From contig SJPJ01000001.1 in the NCBI GenBank assembly GCA_007859835.1, positions 5,979,375 to 6,043,374 on the forward strand: a stretch of 64,000 nt of DNA, given 5' to 3'. This document shows positions 17,319 to 27,067 of this stretch, in pieces. A program made the translations under genes and the position numbers. The number at the start of each line of letters is the position of its first letter. Positions within the stretch are counted from its first letter, which is position 1. The notes below the pieces were generated by a model. The model made no database searches and was not told where the DNA came from. It saw nothing but the letters and a program-made list of their open reading frames with translations. This DNA is from Novipirellula herctigrandis. Its GTDB lineage: Bacteria; Planctomycetota; Planctomycetia; Pirellulales; Pirellulaceae.

Positions 17319-18062
17319 TCAACCGTCGGCTTGCCCAAATGCGCCGTAGTTCCACCATTTTCCTGTCCGTGACTTCGAGTAGCCTTTCCGAATTTCCGCA
17401 GACTCTTTCAAGAAATCGCCGGTATGTAGATTCACCATTTCGAGGGTCAGCACATAGTCGCGTTGGCTGCTTTTGTTGCGGTCCGTCGTGCCACTTGTGA
17501 TTGTCGCATAGAGCAAATAGTCGACGGGGGCTCCGGCACGACCGAGCGAGGCGGCGAAGAGTTGGCGATTTTCTGGTAGGAACAGCGAATCGGGACGAAG
17601 TCGAGTTTCCAATAGGGCGGCGTCGACCATCCGGCGGCTGATGCAGCGGAAGGTTTCTGCCGAATTGACCCGCGAATCGATTCGCTCGTACAGTTGGTCC
17701 TTGAAATCGATCATTTCTTCGGCACTCTTGTTTTCGATTCCGATGAAACAAACGGTCGCTGGACCGGCTGCCAAGGCCGAGCCGATTTGACCATCGGGCG
17801 TGTGGCTGGCCAATTGGCCCGGAACCTGCCCTGACATGTCGAATCCGCAAGCTTGGATTGCTGGCGGGCATCGGCCGAGCAGTTTAGCGACCGATTCATC
17901 GACCAACGGATTCCATGTTGCCGCCCCTGCTGCATGGCTGCCCACCATGTCGATATCGTCGTTCTTCAAAATGTGAGCATATTGTCGTCCGGCACAGCCA
18001 GTTGCGATGGTCACGATTGTGATCATCAGCAGGCTCGTGGAAAAAATAGCTACTTTTGTCAT
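17319..18062 (-). CDS. LpoB-like lipoprotein (putative PBP-activator family)
   Basis: A 247-residue predicted lipoprotein with signal and lipobox TIATGC near residue 15. The mature part contains segments typical of the LpoB/CsgG-like fold: VCFIGIENKSAEEMIDFKD, a central DYLLYATITSGTTD strand pair, and YVLTLEMVNLHTGDFLKES. In enterobacteria LpoB activates the peptidoglycan synthase PBP1b; whether this one touches peptidoglycan enzymes is inference. It is followed 5 bp later by the COG3014-like lipoprotein, the pairing seen elsewhere. I use the ATG at 18062; a GTG at 18089 is also in frame. Confidence 0.75.
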   Translation of the reverse strand: MTKVAIFSTSLLMITIVTIATGCAGRQYAHILKNDDIDMVGSHAAGAATWNPLVDESVAKLLGRCPPAIQACGFDMSGQVPGQLASHTPDGQIGSALAAGPATVCFIGIENKSAEEMIDFKDQLYERIDSRVNSAETFRCISRRMVDAALLETRLRPDSLFLPENRQLFAASLGRAGAPVDYLLYATITSGTTDRNKSSQRDYVLTLEMVNLHTGDFLKESAEIRKGYSKSRTGKWWNYGAFGQADG

Positions 18063-18480
18063 CTCGTATCCGTTTGTTTGGATTGGCACTTTTGGGAGCG
18101 GGGCCGGGTATTCTGTCGCAGGCGCTCGCCTTCAACCCTCGAAATTGTGGGAAATCACCATTACTATTGAAAATCCGGTAAGGAATTCCCTGTAGTCGGC
18201 TTGTCGGCTGGATAACAGGTATCAAAATGTGGCATGAGTAAGCTAGAGCGGAGTCGAACTCGGCCGAGTTGCCCTGAACTGAACTGAGGTGCCCTGAACT
18301 GAACTGAGCCAATCTTGACACTTTCATCGGCCCAGGCTTCACGGCAGCGTTGACAAAACCGGATCGACCGAGAAACTCTTGTGAGCTTCTCTAAACTGCC
18401 AATTTTGGCAAACTAGACACCGCAGCTTCCCTAAGCAAGCCTGTATTTTCTTCACGAATCTTTCGAGACGTCCCTTACCT
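18063..18480. other. Intergenic region between LpoB-like gene and acidic-protein gene
   Basis: 418 bp between divergent genes. It holds a 20-bp direct duplication (18271-18308, listed separately). No coding frame here looks like protein; the open minus-strand frames across it are shadows. Confidence 0.5.
18271..18308. repeat. 20-bp tandem duplication
   Basis: GCCCTGAACTGAACTGAG occurs at 18271-18288 and again, identically, at 18291-18308, a period of 20 bp. The unit itself contains a GAACT doublet. Confidence 0.95.
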
Positions 18481-19041
18481 ATGTCTATCGTTTCCCTTTC
18501 CCCGAACGAATCGGGCCCGAACGAGTCCGACACGATTGAAATCAACGGCCTTCCCATTGGGGACGCGTCATCGAGTGTTTCCAATCCAACTTTGCCCATT
18601 GCGATTGTCGTCAGTGGCGACGGTGACACGATTCCGATGTCGGTTCCGAGCCCTGTTTTGAGCAATGCCACCGTTTCGACGCCGATTTTAGTGCTCGACG
18701 ATGATGACGACTTGGATGACGACGATGACGACGACGATGATGAGGACGACGGCTTCGGGAGCGAAGGTGATGAGGACGGCGATGGGGCCGGTACGGACGA
18801 AGGTTTTAACGACGGGCTCGACGAAGACGACGACGTGGACGAGTTCGATGACATCGACGAAGACGACTTCGATGACGATTTTGACGACGATTTCGAGGAA
18901 GAACTCCAAGACGACTATGAAATCGAAATCGACGACGAAATCAGTGCCGAATTTGGCCTAAGCAGTGGCGAAAATGACGAAGAAGTCGAAGATTTTGAAG
19001 ATTTTGACGACTTCGATGACGTGGAAGATATCGTCAACTAA
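18481..19041 (+). CDS. Extremely acidic low-complexity protein
   Basis: A 186-residue product of unknown function. Residues 1-70 are ordinary in composition (MSIVSLSPNESGPNESDTIE at the start). From about residue 73 on, it is dominated by Asp and Glu with scattered Gly, Phe and Ile: a run of Asp around 73-90, then spaced repeats such as DEDDFDDDFDDDFEEE near 125-140. There is no signal peptide, membrane helix or cysteine. The opposite strand is open as a serine-rich frame, which I regard as the shadow. Possible roles include cation binding or a nucleic-acid-mimic; none is shown by the sequence. No Shine-Dalgarno site precedes the ATG. Confidence 0.6.
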   Translation: MSIVSLSPNESGPNESDTIEINGLPIGDASSSVSNPTLPIAIVVSGDGDTIPMSVPSPVLSNATVSTPILVLDDDDDLDDDDDDDDDEDDGFGSEGDEDGDGAGTDEGFNDGLDEDDDVDEFDDIDEDDFDDDFDDDFEEELQDDYEIEIDDEISAEFGLSSGENDEEVEDFEDFDDFDDVEDIVN

Positions 19042-19184
19042 GCAGAAGTCGCCCGGCACCATGACAAATATCTGCCAAATCGGCTATCTTTTCCCGATTG
19101 TCATTCTGAACTTCGACGATCTTGGTCGTGTCGCCTATGCGTAGCGTGTGCGACTGTTCACCCACTAGCCAAAACCCTTAGCCG

Positions 19185-22100
19185 ATGTCTGATTCCGTCA
19201 GCCCCTTTCGTGCCCCCCCAAGCAATCCCAGCTTCCCCAATCTCGAAGTCGATATCCTAAAATTTTGGGACGACAACAATATCTACCAAGAATCGCTAGC
19301 TCAGCGATCCGATGCTCCCTCCTTCGTCTTCTACGAAGGCCCGCCGACCGCCAACGGCCTGCCCCACCCCGGGCATTGTTTGACCCGTGCGATCAAGGAC
19401 GTTTTTCCTCGCTACAAGACAATGCGAGGCTATCGCTGTGAACGCAAAGCGGGATGGGACACTCACGGATTGCCGGTGGAAGTGGAAGTCGGCAAAGAGC
19501 TTGGCATCCACAGCAAAGAAGAAATCGAAGCTTACGGCATCGAACCGTTTATCCAGAAATGCCAACAAAGTGTTTGGCGATATATGCAGCAGTGGCAAAC
19601 GCTGACGCGTCGACTCGGTTTCTGGGTCGATCTCGAAGAAGCCTACGTCACCTACCATCAAAGCTATGTCGAAAGTGTTTGGTGGAGTCTAAAGACTCTG
19701 TTCGAACGAGGTTTGTTGTATCAAGGTCACAAGATTGTTTGGTGGTGGGCGCAAGGTGGGACGGCATTGTCGGCCGGTGAAGTCGGTCAAGGCTATCGTG
19801 AGGTCGCCGATCCAAGCGTCTACGTGTTGTTCCCTCTGGTCGATTCACCCGGTCGTTCGTTAGTCGTTTGGACCACGACGCCATGGACGTTGCCAAGCAA
19901 CATGTTTGCGGCGGTCCATCCCGAACTTGAATATTCGGTGGTTCGTGACGAGGAACTTGGCTGCGAATTGGTGATCGCCTCGGCACTGGTCGAAATGATT
20001 GCCGCAAAGCTCAAACGCGAATTGCCCATTGTTGAAACCGTTCGCGGTCAATCGCTCATCGGCAAACGCTACGTGCCCCCATTTGATGCCTATCATAAGA
20101 CGCTTGGTGAGGCGACGGGGGAACTGACCACAGGCGAAACGGAGCACAAGCTATGGCGAGTCGTGGCAGCCAACTTTGTCACCACCGAATCCGGTAGCGG
20201 CGTGGTGCATCAAGCACCGGCATTTGGTGAAGTTGACTACGACGTGCTGATCGAAGAACAGAAACGATTCGTTGAATCGGATCGACCTGAGTTGTTATGC
20301 GCTGTTGGGCCCGACGGCAAATTCACGGATGAGTTCCCTGAAATGAAAGGCGTCTGGGTCAAAGACGCTGACAAGCCACTTGCTCGAACGCTTCGTGAAG
20401 CAGGTCGCTTGTTACTGCTCGATCAATATCTTCACGATTATCCGTTCTGTTGGCGTGCCGACGAAGACCCATTGATCCAATACCCACGGCGAAGTTGGTT
20501 CATTCGCACCACGCGGTTCCGCGATTTGATGCTGAAGAATAACTCGCAAATCGGATGGCAACCCGAACACATTCGCGATGGCCGCTTCGGCAACTTTTTG
20601 GAATCCAATGTTGATTGGGCGCTGTCGCGCGAACGCTATTGGGGCACGCCCCTTCCAATCTGGGTTTGCCAAGAAACCGGACGAATGGAAGCGATCGGCA
20701 ACTACGACGAATTGCTCGCTAAACCGGGGATCGAAGGGACCGAGGTTTGGGCGAAGGCCAAAGCGGAGAATCCCGAGTTAGCGGATGATCTCCGTGTACA
20801 CAAGCCTTACATCGATGCGGTCACGTACGATTCGCCGTTCGCCAAAGGTGCTCGGATGAAACGTGTGACCGAAGTGATCGATTGTTGGTACGACAGCGGT
20901 GCGATGCCGTTTGCCCAGTGGGGTTGGCCGCAACAGAACAACGACCGCTTCCAGGATCAATTCCCTGCTGACTTTATTAGCGAAGCGCTCGATCAGACGC
21001 GTGGTTGGTTCTATAGCCAATTGGCGATCAGCACAATGTTGTTCGGCGAAGGTTCCACGATCACTGAAAATTCAACGAACGAAAATTCAACGAACAAAAA
21101 TTCAACGAACAAGGCGGCTCCTAATTTCGCGGAGCAGGCCTATCCTCATCCTTACCGCAATTGCATCGTGCTGGGCTTGATGCTCGGCGAAGACGGCAAG
21201 AAGATGAGCAAGAGTAAGAAGAACTACCGCGAGCCGAGCGAGATCTTTGACAAGTATGGTGCCGATGCGCTGCGATGGTTCTTCTTTGCCGGCCAGCCAC
21301 CATGGACGGCAATCCAGTACCGCGAACAGTCGATCAAGGATTCGATTCCTGAATTCTTGTTGCGGCTTTGGAATGTTTTTAGCTTCTTCAGCATCTACGC
21401 AGCGATTGATGGTTTCGACCCGACGTCCGCGACCAAAGCCGATGATCAATTGACGCCTGAGTCGCTTTCCTCTGCACCGACGTATCGTGATGTCAACGAA
21501 CGTAGCGAAATCGATCGATGGGTCTTGTCGGAACTAGACCACACGACCGAGGTTGTCGTCTCATGCATGGATGAATTGGATAACTACAATGCATGCCAAG
21601 CGTTGTCGGCGTTCGTCGATGCACTTAGCAATTGGTACGTACGTCGTAGTCGCGACCGGTATTGGGCGAGCGAAAAGGCGTCGCAGGATAAGTACGACGC
21701 CTATTGGACGTTGTACGAAACGCTATTGCAAACGACAAAACTCGTCGCGCCGTTTGTGCCATTTTTGTCAGAAACGTTGTGGCAGCATCTGACGCATCCG
21801 TTCGCTGGCGGCACGCGAAAGAGCGTTCATTTGTGCGATTATCCTGTTGCCGATGCGAGCCGGATCGATACGGGGCTTTCGACGAGTATGAAGTTACTTC
21901 GCGAGATCGCATCGCTTGGCCGATCGGCTCGTGCTGAAGCAAAATTGAAAGTACGGCTGCCGCTGTCCAAGGTCGAAGTGGTTCTAGCGGATGAATCCGA
22001 AATCGCTTGGCTGAAAACGCATGATTCGCTTGTCCGCGAAGAATTGAACGTCAAAGCGGTCGACTACACCACCGATGGCGACCAGTATGTTCAGTACAGC

Positions 22101-22619
22101 GTTGTGCCGAACTTCAAGCGGCTCGGGCCACGCGTCGGCAAAAATATGCCGGTGGTGAAAAAGATGCTTGCCGAGACCGATGGCAATACTCTACTGACAG
22201 CATTAGCCAAAGATGGCTTCGTTTCGATCGAGTTGCCCGGTGCCGAAACGCTTAAACTCGATAACGAAGACATCGAAGTCCGTTTGCAGGCCAAACAAGG
22301 TTGGGCCGCAGCACAAGGTAGCGGTTCGGTGGTGGTTCTCAATACCGAAGTGACCGATGAACTGCGCCAAGAAGGTGTCGCGAAGGATTTAATTCGCACC
22401 ATCCAAAATCAACGTAAAGAAATGCAGTGTGATTACACAGACCGAATCGTGGTCGGTGTGGTCAGCGATGAGGAAGACGTGAAGGCGGCGGTAACAATGC
22501 ATCGTGATCTGATTTGTGGCGAGACGTTGGCGAGTAAATTGGATCTAGCAGCGGTTGCCTCGGTCGATCCGGTGGAAACCGAATTTGGCCAAGTTTACGT
22601 GCAAGTGGAGAAGAGCTAA
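19185..22619 (+). CDS. ileS: Isoleucyl-tRNA synthetase, eukaryote-like (IleS2) type
   Basis: Charges tRNA-Ile. The 1144-residue length and the motif set place it with the eukaryote-like IleRS class: [12 protein letters not shown] (HPGH at 61-64), then [19 protein letters not shown], and KMSKS at 673-677 in [14 protein letters not shown]. The editing domain lies between them, and the C-terminal anticodon domain is long. That class is known to include mupirocin-insensitive enzymes. Residues 628-642 are three tandem copies of (E/K)NSTN encoded by a 15-bp DNA repeat, an insert before the conserved [12 protein letters not shown]. The stop overlaps purN as TAATG. Confidence 0.95.
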   Translation: MSDSVSPFRAPPSNPSFPNLEVDILKFWDDNNIYQESLAQRSDAPSFVFYEGPPTANGLPHPGHCLTRAIKDVFPRYKTMRGYRCERKAGWDTHGLPVEVEVGKELGIHSKEEIEAYGIEPFIQKCQQSVWRYMQQWQTLTRRLGFWVDLEEAYVTYHQSYVESVWWSLKTLFERGLLYQGHKIVWWWAQGGTALSAGEVGQGYREVADPSVYVLFPLVDSPGRSLVVWTTTPWTLPSNMFAAVHPELEYSVVRDEELGCELVIASALVEMIAAKLKRELPIVETVRGQSLIGKRYVPPFDAYHKTLGEATGELTTGETEHKLWRVVAANFVTTESGSGVVHQAPAFGEVDYDVLIEEQKRFVESDRPELLCAVGPDGKFTDEFPEMKGVWVKDADKPLARTLREAGRLLLLDQYLHDYPFCWRADEDPLIQYPRRSWFIRTTRFRDLMLKNNSQIGWQPEHIRDGRFGNFLESNVDWALSRERYWGTPLPIWVCQETGRMEAIGNYDELLAKPGIEGTEVWAKAKAENPELADDLRVHKPYIDAVTYDSPFAKGARMKRVTEVIDCWYDSGAMPFAQWGWPQQNNDRFQDQFPADFISEALDQTRGWFYSQLAISTMLFGEGSTITENSTNENSTNKNSTNKAAPNFAEQAYPHPYRNCIVLGLMLGEDGKKMSKSKKNYREPSEIFDKYGADALRWFFFAGQPPWTAIQYREQSIKDSIPEFLLRLWNVFSFFSIYAAIDGFDPTSATKADDQLTPESLSSAPTYRDVNERSEIDRWVLSELDHTTEVVVSCMDELDNYNACQALSAFVDALSNWYVRRSRDRYWASEKASQDKYDAYWTLYETLLQTTKLVAPFVPFLSETLWQHLTHPFAGGTRKSVHLCDYPVADASRIDTGLSTSMKLLREIASLGRSARAEAKLKVRLPLSKVEVVLADESEIAWLKTHDSLVREELNVKAVDYTTDGDQYVQYSVVPNFKRLGPRVGKNMPVVKKMLAETDGNTLLTALAKDGFVSIELPGAETLKLDNEDIEVRLQAKQGWAAAQGSGSVVVLNTEVTDELRQEGVAKDLIRTIQNQRKEMQCDYTDRIVVGVVSDEEDVKAAVTMHRDLICGETLASKLDLAAVASVDPVETEFGQVYVQVEKS
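21066..21110 (+). repeat. 15-bp tandem repeat inside ileS
   Basis: Three consecutive units: GAAAATTCAACGAAC twice, then AAAAATTCAACGAAC. It is in frame and encodes [15 protein letters not shown], a hydrophilic surface insert in IleRS. Confidence 0.95.
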
Positions 22620-23209
22620 TGTCGGACCGGATTCTAAAGATCGCCGTTTTTCTTAGCGGCAGCGGTCGAACTTTGGCCAATTTGATCCATCGGCGCGAAG
22701 AGTTTGATTTGCCAATCGATATTCGCTTGGTAATCGCCAGTCGCGACGATGTTCGCGGAATCGAGATCGCTCGCGACGATGGGATCGATACGCGAGTGGT
22801 ACGAAAGCGAGATCATCGTGATCCGTTCGAGCATTCGCGAGAAATGTTTGATCCGTGCCGCAAAGCGGGTGTCGACTTGGTTGTATTTGCCGGTTACTTG
22901 AACCATGTTCTGATCCCCAACGATTTTGAAAATCGCGTCATTAATATACATCCGTCGCTTTTGCCTGCATTCGGCGGTGCGGGAATGTATGGCCATCGTG
23001 TTCACCAAGCCGTACTGGAACGCGGTGTGAAAGTAACTGGGTGTACCGTCCATTACGTCGACAATGAATACGATAATGGTCCGATTATCGTCCAGCGATC
23101 CTGTCCGGTTTTGAAAGACGACACGGCCGATGCCTTGGCTGCGCGAGTCTTCGAGCAAGAATGCATCGCCCTGCCCGAAGCGATCACGAAGATCGCTTCG
23201 AAAGTCTGA
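22619..23209 (+). CDS. purN: Phosphoribosylglycinamide formyltransferase
   Basis: Third step of purine synthesis: transfers formyl from 10-formyl-THF to GAR. The 196-residue product has the N-terminal phosphate-binding loop FLSGSGRTLANLI, the VVFAGYLNHVLIP segment, the catalytic triad region INIHPSLLPAFGGAGMYG (Asn and first His), the second His in GCTVHYVD, and the Asp in DNGPIIVQRSCPV. The start ATG overlaps the ileS stop by one base, so the two are translationally coupled although their functions are unrelated. Confidence 0.93.
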   Translation: MSDRILKIAVFLSGSGRTLANLIHRREEFDLPIDIRLVIASRDDVRGIEIARDDGIDTRVVRKRDHRDPFEHSREMFDPCRKAGVDLVVFAGYLNHVLIPNDFENRVINIHPSLLPAFGGAGMYGHRVHQAVLERGVKVTGCTVHYVDNEYDNGPIIVQRSCPVLKDDTADALAARVFEQECIALPEAITKIASKV

Positions 23210-23277
23210 CATTTGCCTTTTCGGCCTTCCTTCGCGACAATGGGTTCTCACGTTACTCCTTTTCGCGGATTATCCTG

Positions 23278-23733
23278 TTGCCCAAACCGATTTGTATCTT
23301 TTCTAGCTTGCTGATCGCTTTGGCGGCGCTGGGATGTGGTTCGTCAAAAGAGCCGCTACGGCATGCTGTTGCGGGAATCGTCAAAGTGGATGGGCAAAAT
23401 GTCAAAAGCGGTTCGCTCAGCTTTTTGCCCGCTAGGGGAACTGTCGGGCCTGCGGCAACAACCGTTATTGTGGATGGTAAGTATTCGTTTCACCATTCCA
23501 ATGGCCCCTACCAAGGTTCTCATCGTGTCATGATTGGAATCGAACCGGCAATCCAAGAGGCTGGTGTTGCCACCACGGCGGCACAGGCAAAGCGTGGAAG
23601 CAGGAACCCAAAAAAATCAGAAAGCAAGCCTGTGGCTGAACCAGAGCTGAAGCGAACTTGGGAAATTCCGTTCGTCGTGCCTGACCAGACCCAGGTTAGT
23701 AAAGACTTTGAGCTTTCAACAACTGAAACCTGA
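23278..23733 (+). CDS. Small lipoprotein paired with DUF1559 pseudopilin
   Basis: About 151 residues from the TTG at 23278. It has a signal sequence with lipobox LAALGC (Cys20), then a single small beta-sandwich: VAGIVKVDGQNVKSGSLSFL and IVDGKYSFHHSNGPYQGSHR, ending in a Lys/Pro-rich stretch. This resembles the transthyretin/carboxypeptidase-regulatory-like domain of the many planctomycete lipoproteins encoded next to DUF1559 genes. The true start is uncertain; the frame stays open back into purN. The next gene begins 3 bp after its stop. Confidence 0.7.
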   Translation: MPKPICIFSSLLIALAALGCGSSKEPLRHAVAGIVKVDGQNVKSGSLSFLPARGTVGPAATTVIVDGKYSFHHSNGPYQGSHRVMIGIEPAIQEAGVATTAAQAKRGSRNPKKSESKPVAEPELKRTWEIPFVVPDQTQVSKDFELSTTET

Positions 23734-23736
23734 TCA

Positions 23737-24693
23737 TTGACGAGCGAGTATCGAGTGCGACTTTCTAGCTGTCCTTGCGAAACACGCGACTCGCTTCGGC
23801 GTGGATTCACGCTGATTGAATTGCTTGTTGTGATTAGCATTATCGGAGTTCTGGTGGGGTTGCTTCTGCCTGCGGTCCAGGCCGCGCGGGCAGCGGCACG
23901 GCGCATGAGTTGCTCGAATAATTCAAAGCAATTCGCTCTTGCGATGCACAACTACCATGCTGCATTCAACACGTTTCCATCGGGCAGTATTTTGTCGGAT
24001 AACCGAGGTTATTGGTGGGGAATGGTGTCACAAGTTTTGCCGTTTATGGAAGCGGGTGCCGAATTCGAGTCGTTGGACTTCTCTAAAGGTCAATGTGGTG
24101 AGCAAGTGAAAGAGCTCCAAGCGATCGGTGCCAATGATCCTTCGAGTCATCCGATCAGCATGTTACTCTGTCCGAGCGATGTGAATGCTGGTCGGTCGAT
24201 TTTTAGCGGGCCGCTTGGGCCATTGCCATTGTCGGGTGATTGTGGAGTACTGCACCCAATCAACTACTTAGGTATGAGCGGCAGCAACGATTTCAATATC
24301 ACGGGTTCGTACGCTGGATGTGGTGGAATGCCCCATGGCAACGGGATGCTCTTTGATGAAAGCCAAACAGGATTCCGAGATGTGTTTGACGGAACCAGCC
24401 AGACGATTCTGTTTGGCGAGCGAAACATCCCTCAGGATTTAGGTTGGGGATGGCCGATTTGTGGCGGCAGCGAATGCGAACATTACCTGTCGTCGACGAT
24501 GGGGATCTATCAAGGTAGCCACGATCCAGCGGAATATTTCATCCATCTTCAGCACTACTGGAGTTCACACGAAGGCGGCTGTCATATCACGATGGTCGAC
24601 GGCAGCGTCCGCTTTGTTCCCTACACGATCGACTACAACACCTACATCGACATGTCCACACGAGCGGGCAAAGAAGTCATCCAAATCGAGTAG
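23737..24693 (+). CDS. DUF1559 prepilin-like protein
   Basis: A 318-residue protein of the planctomycete DUF1559 family. It has a type IV prepilin leader: RRG before FTLIELLVVISIIGVLVG, predicted cut after Gly23, with the conserved Glu at position 5 of the mature chain. The long LLPAVQAARAAARRMSC helix follows, then the extracellular globular domain. It ends in the family's C-terminal motif HITMVDGSVRFV. The start is a TTG at 23737. Such proteins are very numerous in planctomycete genomes and their job is unknown; assembly by a type II/IV pilus-like machine is inferred from the leader. Confidence 0.88.
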   Translation: MTSEYRVRLSSCPCETRDSLRRGFTLIELLVVISIIGVLVGLLLPAVQAARAAARRMSCSNNSKQFALAMHNYHAAFNTFPSGSILSDNRGYWWGMVSQVLPFMEAGAEFESLDFSKGQCGEQVKELQAIGANDPSSHPISMLLCPSDVNAGRSIFSGPLGPLPLSGDCGVLHPINYLGMSGSNDFNITGSYAGCGGMPHGNGMLFDESQTGFRDVFDGTSQTILFGERNIPQDLGWGWPICGGSECEHYLSSTMGIYQGSHDPAEYFIHLQHYWSSHEGGCHITMVDGSVRFVPYTIDYNTYIDMSTRAGKEVIQIE

Positions 24694-24726
24694 TGATCGA
24701 TTTCGATCCAGCCGACATGATTGCCG

Positions 24727-25653
24727 CTAACTGGCTTTTTCAACCCATAGACGCGCGAATTCGGCGCTTAGCGAGAAGCCGTTCAGGACGCAATGCACAA
24801 CCAGTGAGGGTGTGATGCGGCCGGTTTGTCGATATAGAAAGCCAAGGCCAAGTGAAAGAACAAAGAGTGGAATCGGAGCAGCTCCTTGGCCGAAGTGCAT
24901 TAGCGCAAAGATTACACTGGTAACCACAATCGGCCAATAACTTCGTGGCGTCCAATGCGGAGATGGTGTTTCTTCGCGATCGATAACCGTGTCATCGTTG
25001 TTGGCGATCGAATCGGCGAGTTGTTGCAGACTGCCTTGCATCAATACGCGAAACAAAAACTCTTCGACCAACGGGGCAATGATCGCGGTACCGACGAATA
25101 GAATCGCAAAAATCCCAATGCTGGGCGATTTCTCAAGCGACTCCATCACCGGATGATGGTACGGCACTAAATAGGAAACGGCACTGCTGATCAATAGCGT
25201 CGGAGGAATCAACATCGCCGACGCCCGAAAGCCGAGTTGCATGTCGCTAGCTTTCCAGTCAAAACCCAATTGCTTAACCGCATCGGGGCGAATCAGGCGA
25301 AGCCAAGCAAGCGTCACCCCAACCACCAATAGCCCGCTGAGGGATTGGCCGACCAAGCTAGCAACAAGAGTTTGCAACGGAATCGATTCGTCTGGTTCAA
25401 ATCGCTCGATCCAGCCCTGCGAAATAAAGATTCCTTGTATCAGGATGGTCAGGACGAGGCTTAAACCAAACGCAAAAAGAAAATCAAACACTCGCCAAAA
25501 AGGGACTTGGCGTGGTTCCACCGGAAGAATCGACTCTGAAAAGGCTATCTCGGAACCAAAGTAGCTGCGAATCACGCCGGTCCACAACACGATCGCTGCA
25601 ACAAAACCAGCGATCACTACCGCACCCAGAACCGCCGCGAACTGGGTCTCCAT
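24727..25653 (-). CDS. CPBP family intramembrane metalloprotease
   Basis: A 308-residue membrane protein with about eight hydrophobic segments. The CPBP (CAAX protease and bacteriocin-processing, ABI) motifs are present: VEEFLFRVLMQG (Glu-Glu and Arg of motif 1), FALMHFGQG (His of motif 2), and a third histidine in LVVHCVLNG. This family cleaves within the membrane or supports bacteriocin immunity and prenyl-protein processing; the substrate is unknown here. The ATG at 25653 overlaps the pgsA stop (TGATG), so it is the downstream partner of pgsA. Confidence 0.88.
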   Translation of the reverse strand: METQFAAVLGAVVIAGFVAAIVLWTGVIRSYFGSEIAFSESILPVEPRQVPFWRVFDFLFAFGLSLVLTILIQGIFISQGWIERFEPDESIPLQTLVASLVGQSLSGLLVVGVTLAWLRLIRPDAVKQLGFDWKASDMQLGFRASAMLIPPTLLISSAVSYLVPYHHPVMESLEKSPSIGIFAILFVGTAIIAPLVEEFLFRVLMQGSLQQLADSIANNDDTVIDREETPSPHWTPRSYWPIVVTSVIFALMHFGQGAAPIPLFVLSLGLGFLYRQTGRITPSLVVHCVLNGFSLSAEFARLWVEKAS

Positions 25654-26243
25654 CAACGGTCACCCTGGTCACGCATGACCCGCGCCGCGGCCAGCGTGTA
25701 GTCGTAGCCGGAATAGACCGTCAGTACGATGGAGGACCATAGCAAGATCGATGTTGTCACGCGAAGCCACGTCGCCGCAGGCTCGTTGAACAAACAAAGT
25801 AAAACGCTGACGACCGCCGCGCACTGCAAAACCATCTTCCATTTGCCGAGCCAGCTTGCCGAAAAGTCGCCGCCAGCCCCTTCGATGATCCCCCGGAGAC
25901 TGGTTACCAACAATTCGCGAGCGACCACGATGGTGGCCATCCAAGAAGCGACGCCTGAACCAGCCACTTCGACCAACGCGATGAAGGAGCCGCAAATGAT
26001 GATTTTGTCCACAAATGGGTCAAAAATCCGGCCTAGCTTTGTGATTTGGCCGTATTTGCGTGCCCAATAGCCGTCCATCCAATCAGTCGACGCGGCGATC
26101 AAAAAGACAACCATAGCCGATCCGTAATAGCCCAAAGGAATCAATGCCATCACGGCGATTGCAAGGGCGAAACGCACCGTGGTTAGTGCATTGGGGACGT
26201 TGTAGATGTTTCGGGATGCAGTGCTGCTCATTGCCAAATTCAT
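25653..26243 (-). CDS. pgsA: CDP-diacylglycerol-glycerol-3-phosphate 3-phosphatidyltransferase
   Basis: Makes phosphatidylglycerol phosphate, the committed step to phosphatidylglycerol and cardiolipin. The 196-residue polytopic protein carries the CDP-alcohol phosphotransferase motif spread over DWMDGYWARKYGQITKLGRI and FDPFVDKI (D-x2-DG-x2-AR-x8-G-x3-D-x3-D). The N-terminus NVPNALTTVRFALA is family-typical. Two in-frame ATGs (26243 and 26231) are possible; neither has a clear ribosome site. It overlaps the CPBP protease gene. Confidence 0.93.
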   Translation of the reverse strand: MNLAMSSTASRNIYNVPNALTTVRFALAIAVMALIPLGYYGSAMVVFLIAASTDWMDGYWARKYGQITKLGRIFDPFVDKIIICGSFIALVEVAGSGVASWMATIVVARELLVTSLRGIIEGAGGDFSASWLGKWKMVLQCAAVVSVLLCLFNEPAATWLRVTTSILLWSSIVLTVYSGYDYTLAAARVMRDQGDR

Positions 26244-26559
26244 GTTTTTATTCGCTGCTGGATGCCTTTTTAGACTACCAGATCCCCATAAAATGCGAAG
26301 AGGCCAATCGTGTTGATTAACCGAACGCGACGCAACAGCGTCCCTTTTTGTCGGCTAATTATTCACAGAATTGCGAGATTGAACGCACTCTTGACCAGCG
26401 TAAGGCGACAATTGTTCCTCTGTGTTGATCCATTCAATAAGAGCCCATCGCGCAGCGAATGTGACGCGAAATTTTTCAATAACGCTTGTTGCCGCTGCTC
26501 AAACATTTGACTGCATTTTACAATCTTGTCAAAACACTCAACCTCAAAGGAAAAACACC
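26244..26559. other. Divergent intergenic region pgsA / peroxiredoxin
   Basis: 316 bp between divergent starts. It must contain both promoters, but I recognise no operator, hairpin or coding frame apart from the AAAGG ribosome site before the peroxiredoxin ATG. Confidence 0.4.
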
Positions 26560-27030
26560 ATGGCAGATTGGATCGAAGCAGGCCAGAAGGCACCCGCATT
26601 CACGCTGAAGGACGATTCGGGCAGTAAGGTAAAATTGGCGGATTTGAAAGGCAATCCGGTGGTTGTCTACTTCTACCCTCGCGACGACACGCCAGGCTGT
26701 ACCAAGGAAGCTTGTGCGTTTCGAGATCGGTACGATGAAATGAAGAAGCTTGGCATTCAATTGTTAGGCGTCAGTTGCGACACGGCCGAGAGTCACACGA
26801 AGTTCCGCGAAAAGTACACGTTGCCGTTCCCTTTGTTGGTCGACGCAGATCACGCCATGTCGGAAAAGTACGGAGCATGGCGAGAGAAGAACATGTACGG
26901 CAAGAAATCAATGGGCATCCAGCGATCGACTTACCTGATCGACGCCCAAGGCAAAGTGGTTCACGTTTGGAAGCGAGTCAAAGTCGACGGGCATGACCAA
27001 CAAGTGATCGATGCGGTGAAGGCGTTGTGA
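26560..27030 (+). CDS. bcp: Bcp-type peroxiredoxin (thiol peroxidase)
   Basis: Reduces hydrogen peroxide and organic peroxides with thioredoxin as donor. The 156-residue product has the peroxiredoxin core: [20 protein letters not shown], where the Cys of TPGCT is the peroxidatic residue, and a second Cys five positions later, the spacing of atypical 2-Cys Bcp proteins. [17 protein letters not shown] supplies the conserved Arg region. The ATG at 26560 follows AAAGGAAAAACACC. Frames upstream of it are non-coding. Confidence 0.94.
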   Translation: MADWIEAGQKAPAFTLKDDSGSKVKLADLKGNPVVVYFYPRDDTPGCTKEACAFRDRYDEMKKLGIQLLGVSCDTAESHTKFREKYTLPFPLLVDADHAMSEKYGAWREKNMYGKKSMGIQRSTYLIDAQGKVVHVWKRVKVDGHDQQVIDAVKAL

Positions 27031-27067
27031 AACGGTAGGCCGGAAAGTTGCCGTTGGTTAGTCCGGA

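Noticed and set aside
17314..17871. 5' extension of the COG3014-like lipoprotein frame
   Set aside because: The extra 186 codons overlie the LpoB-like gene in another frame; a signal peptide with lipobox begins at the ATG at 17313.
18339..18854. Serine/proline-rich open frame on the minus strand
   Set aside because: It is the exact antisense of the Asp/Glu-rich gene; GAC/GAT codons read backward give Ser and Val runs. The plus-strand frame starts with ordinary protein sequence.
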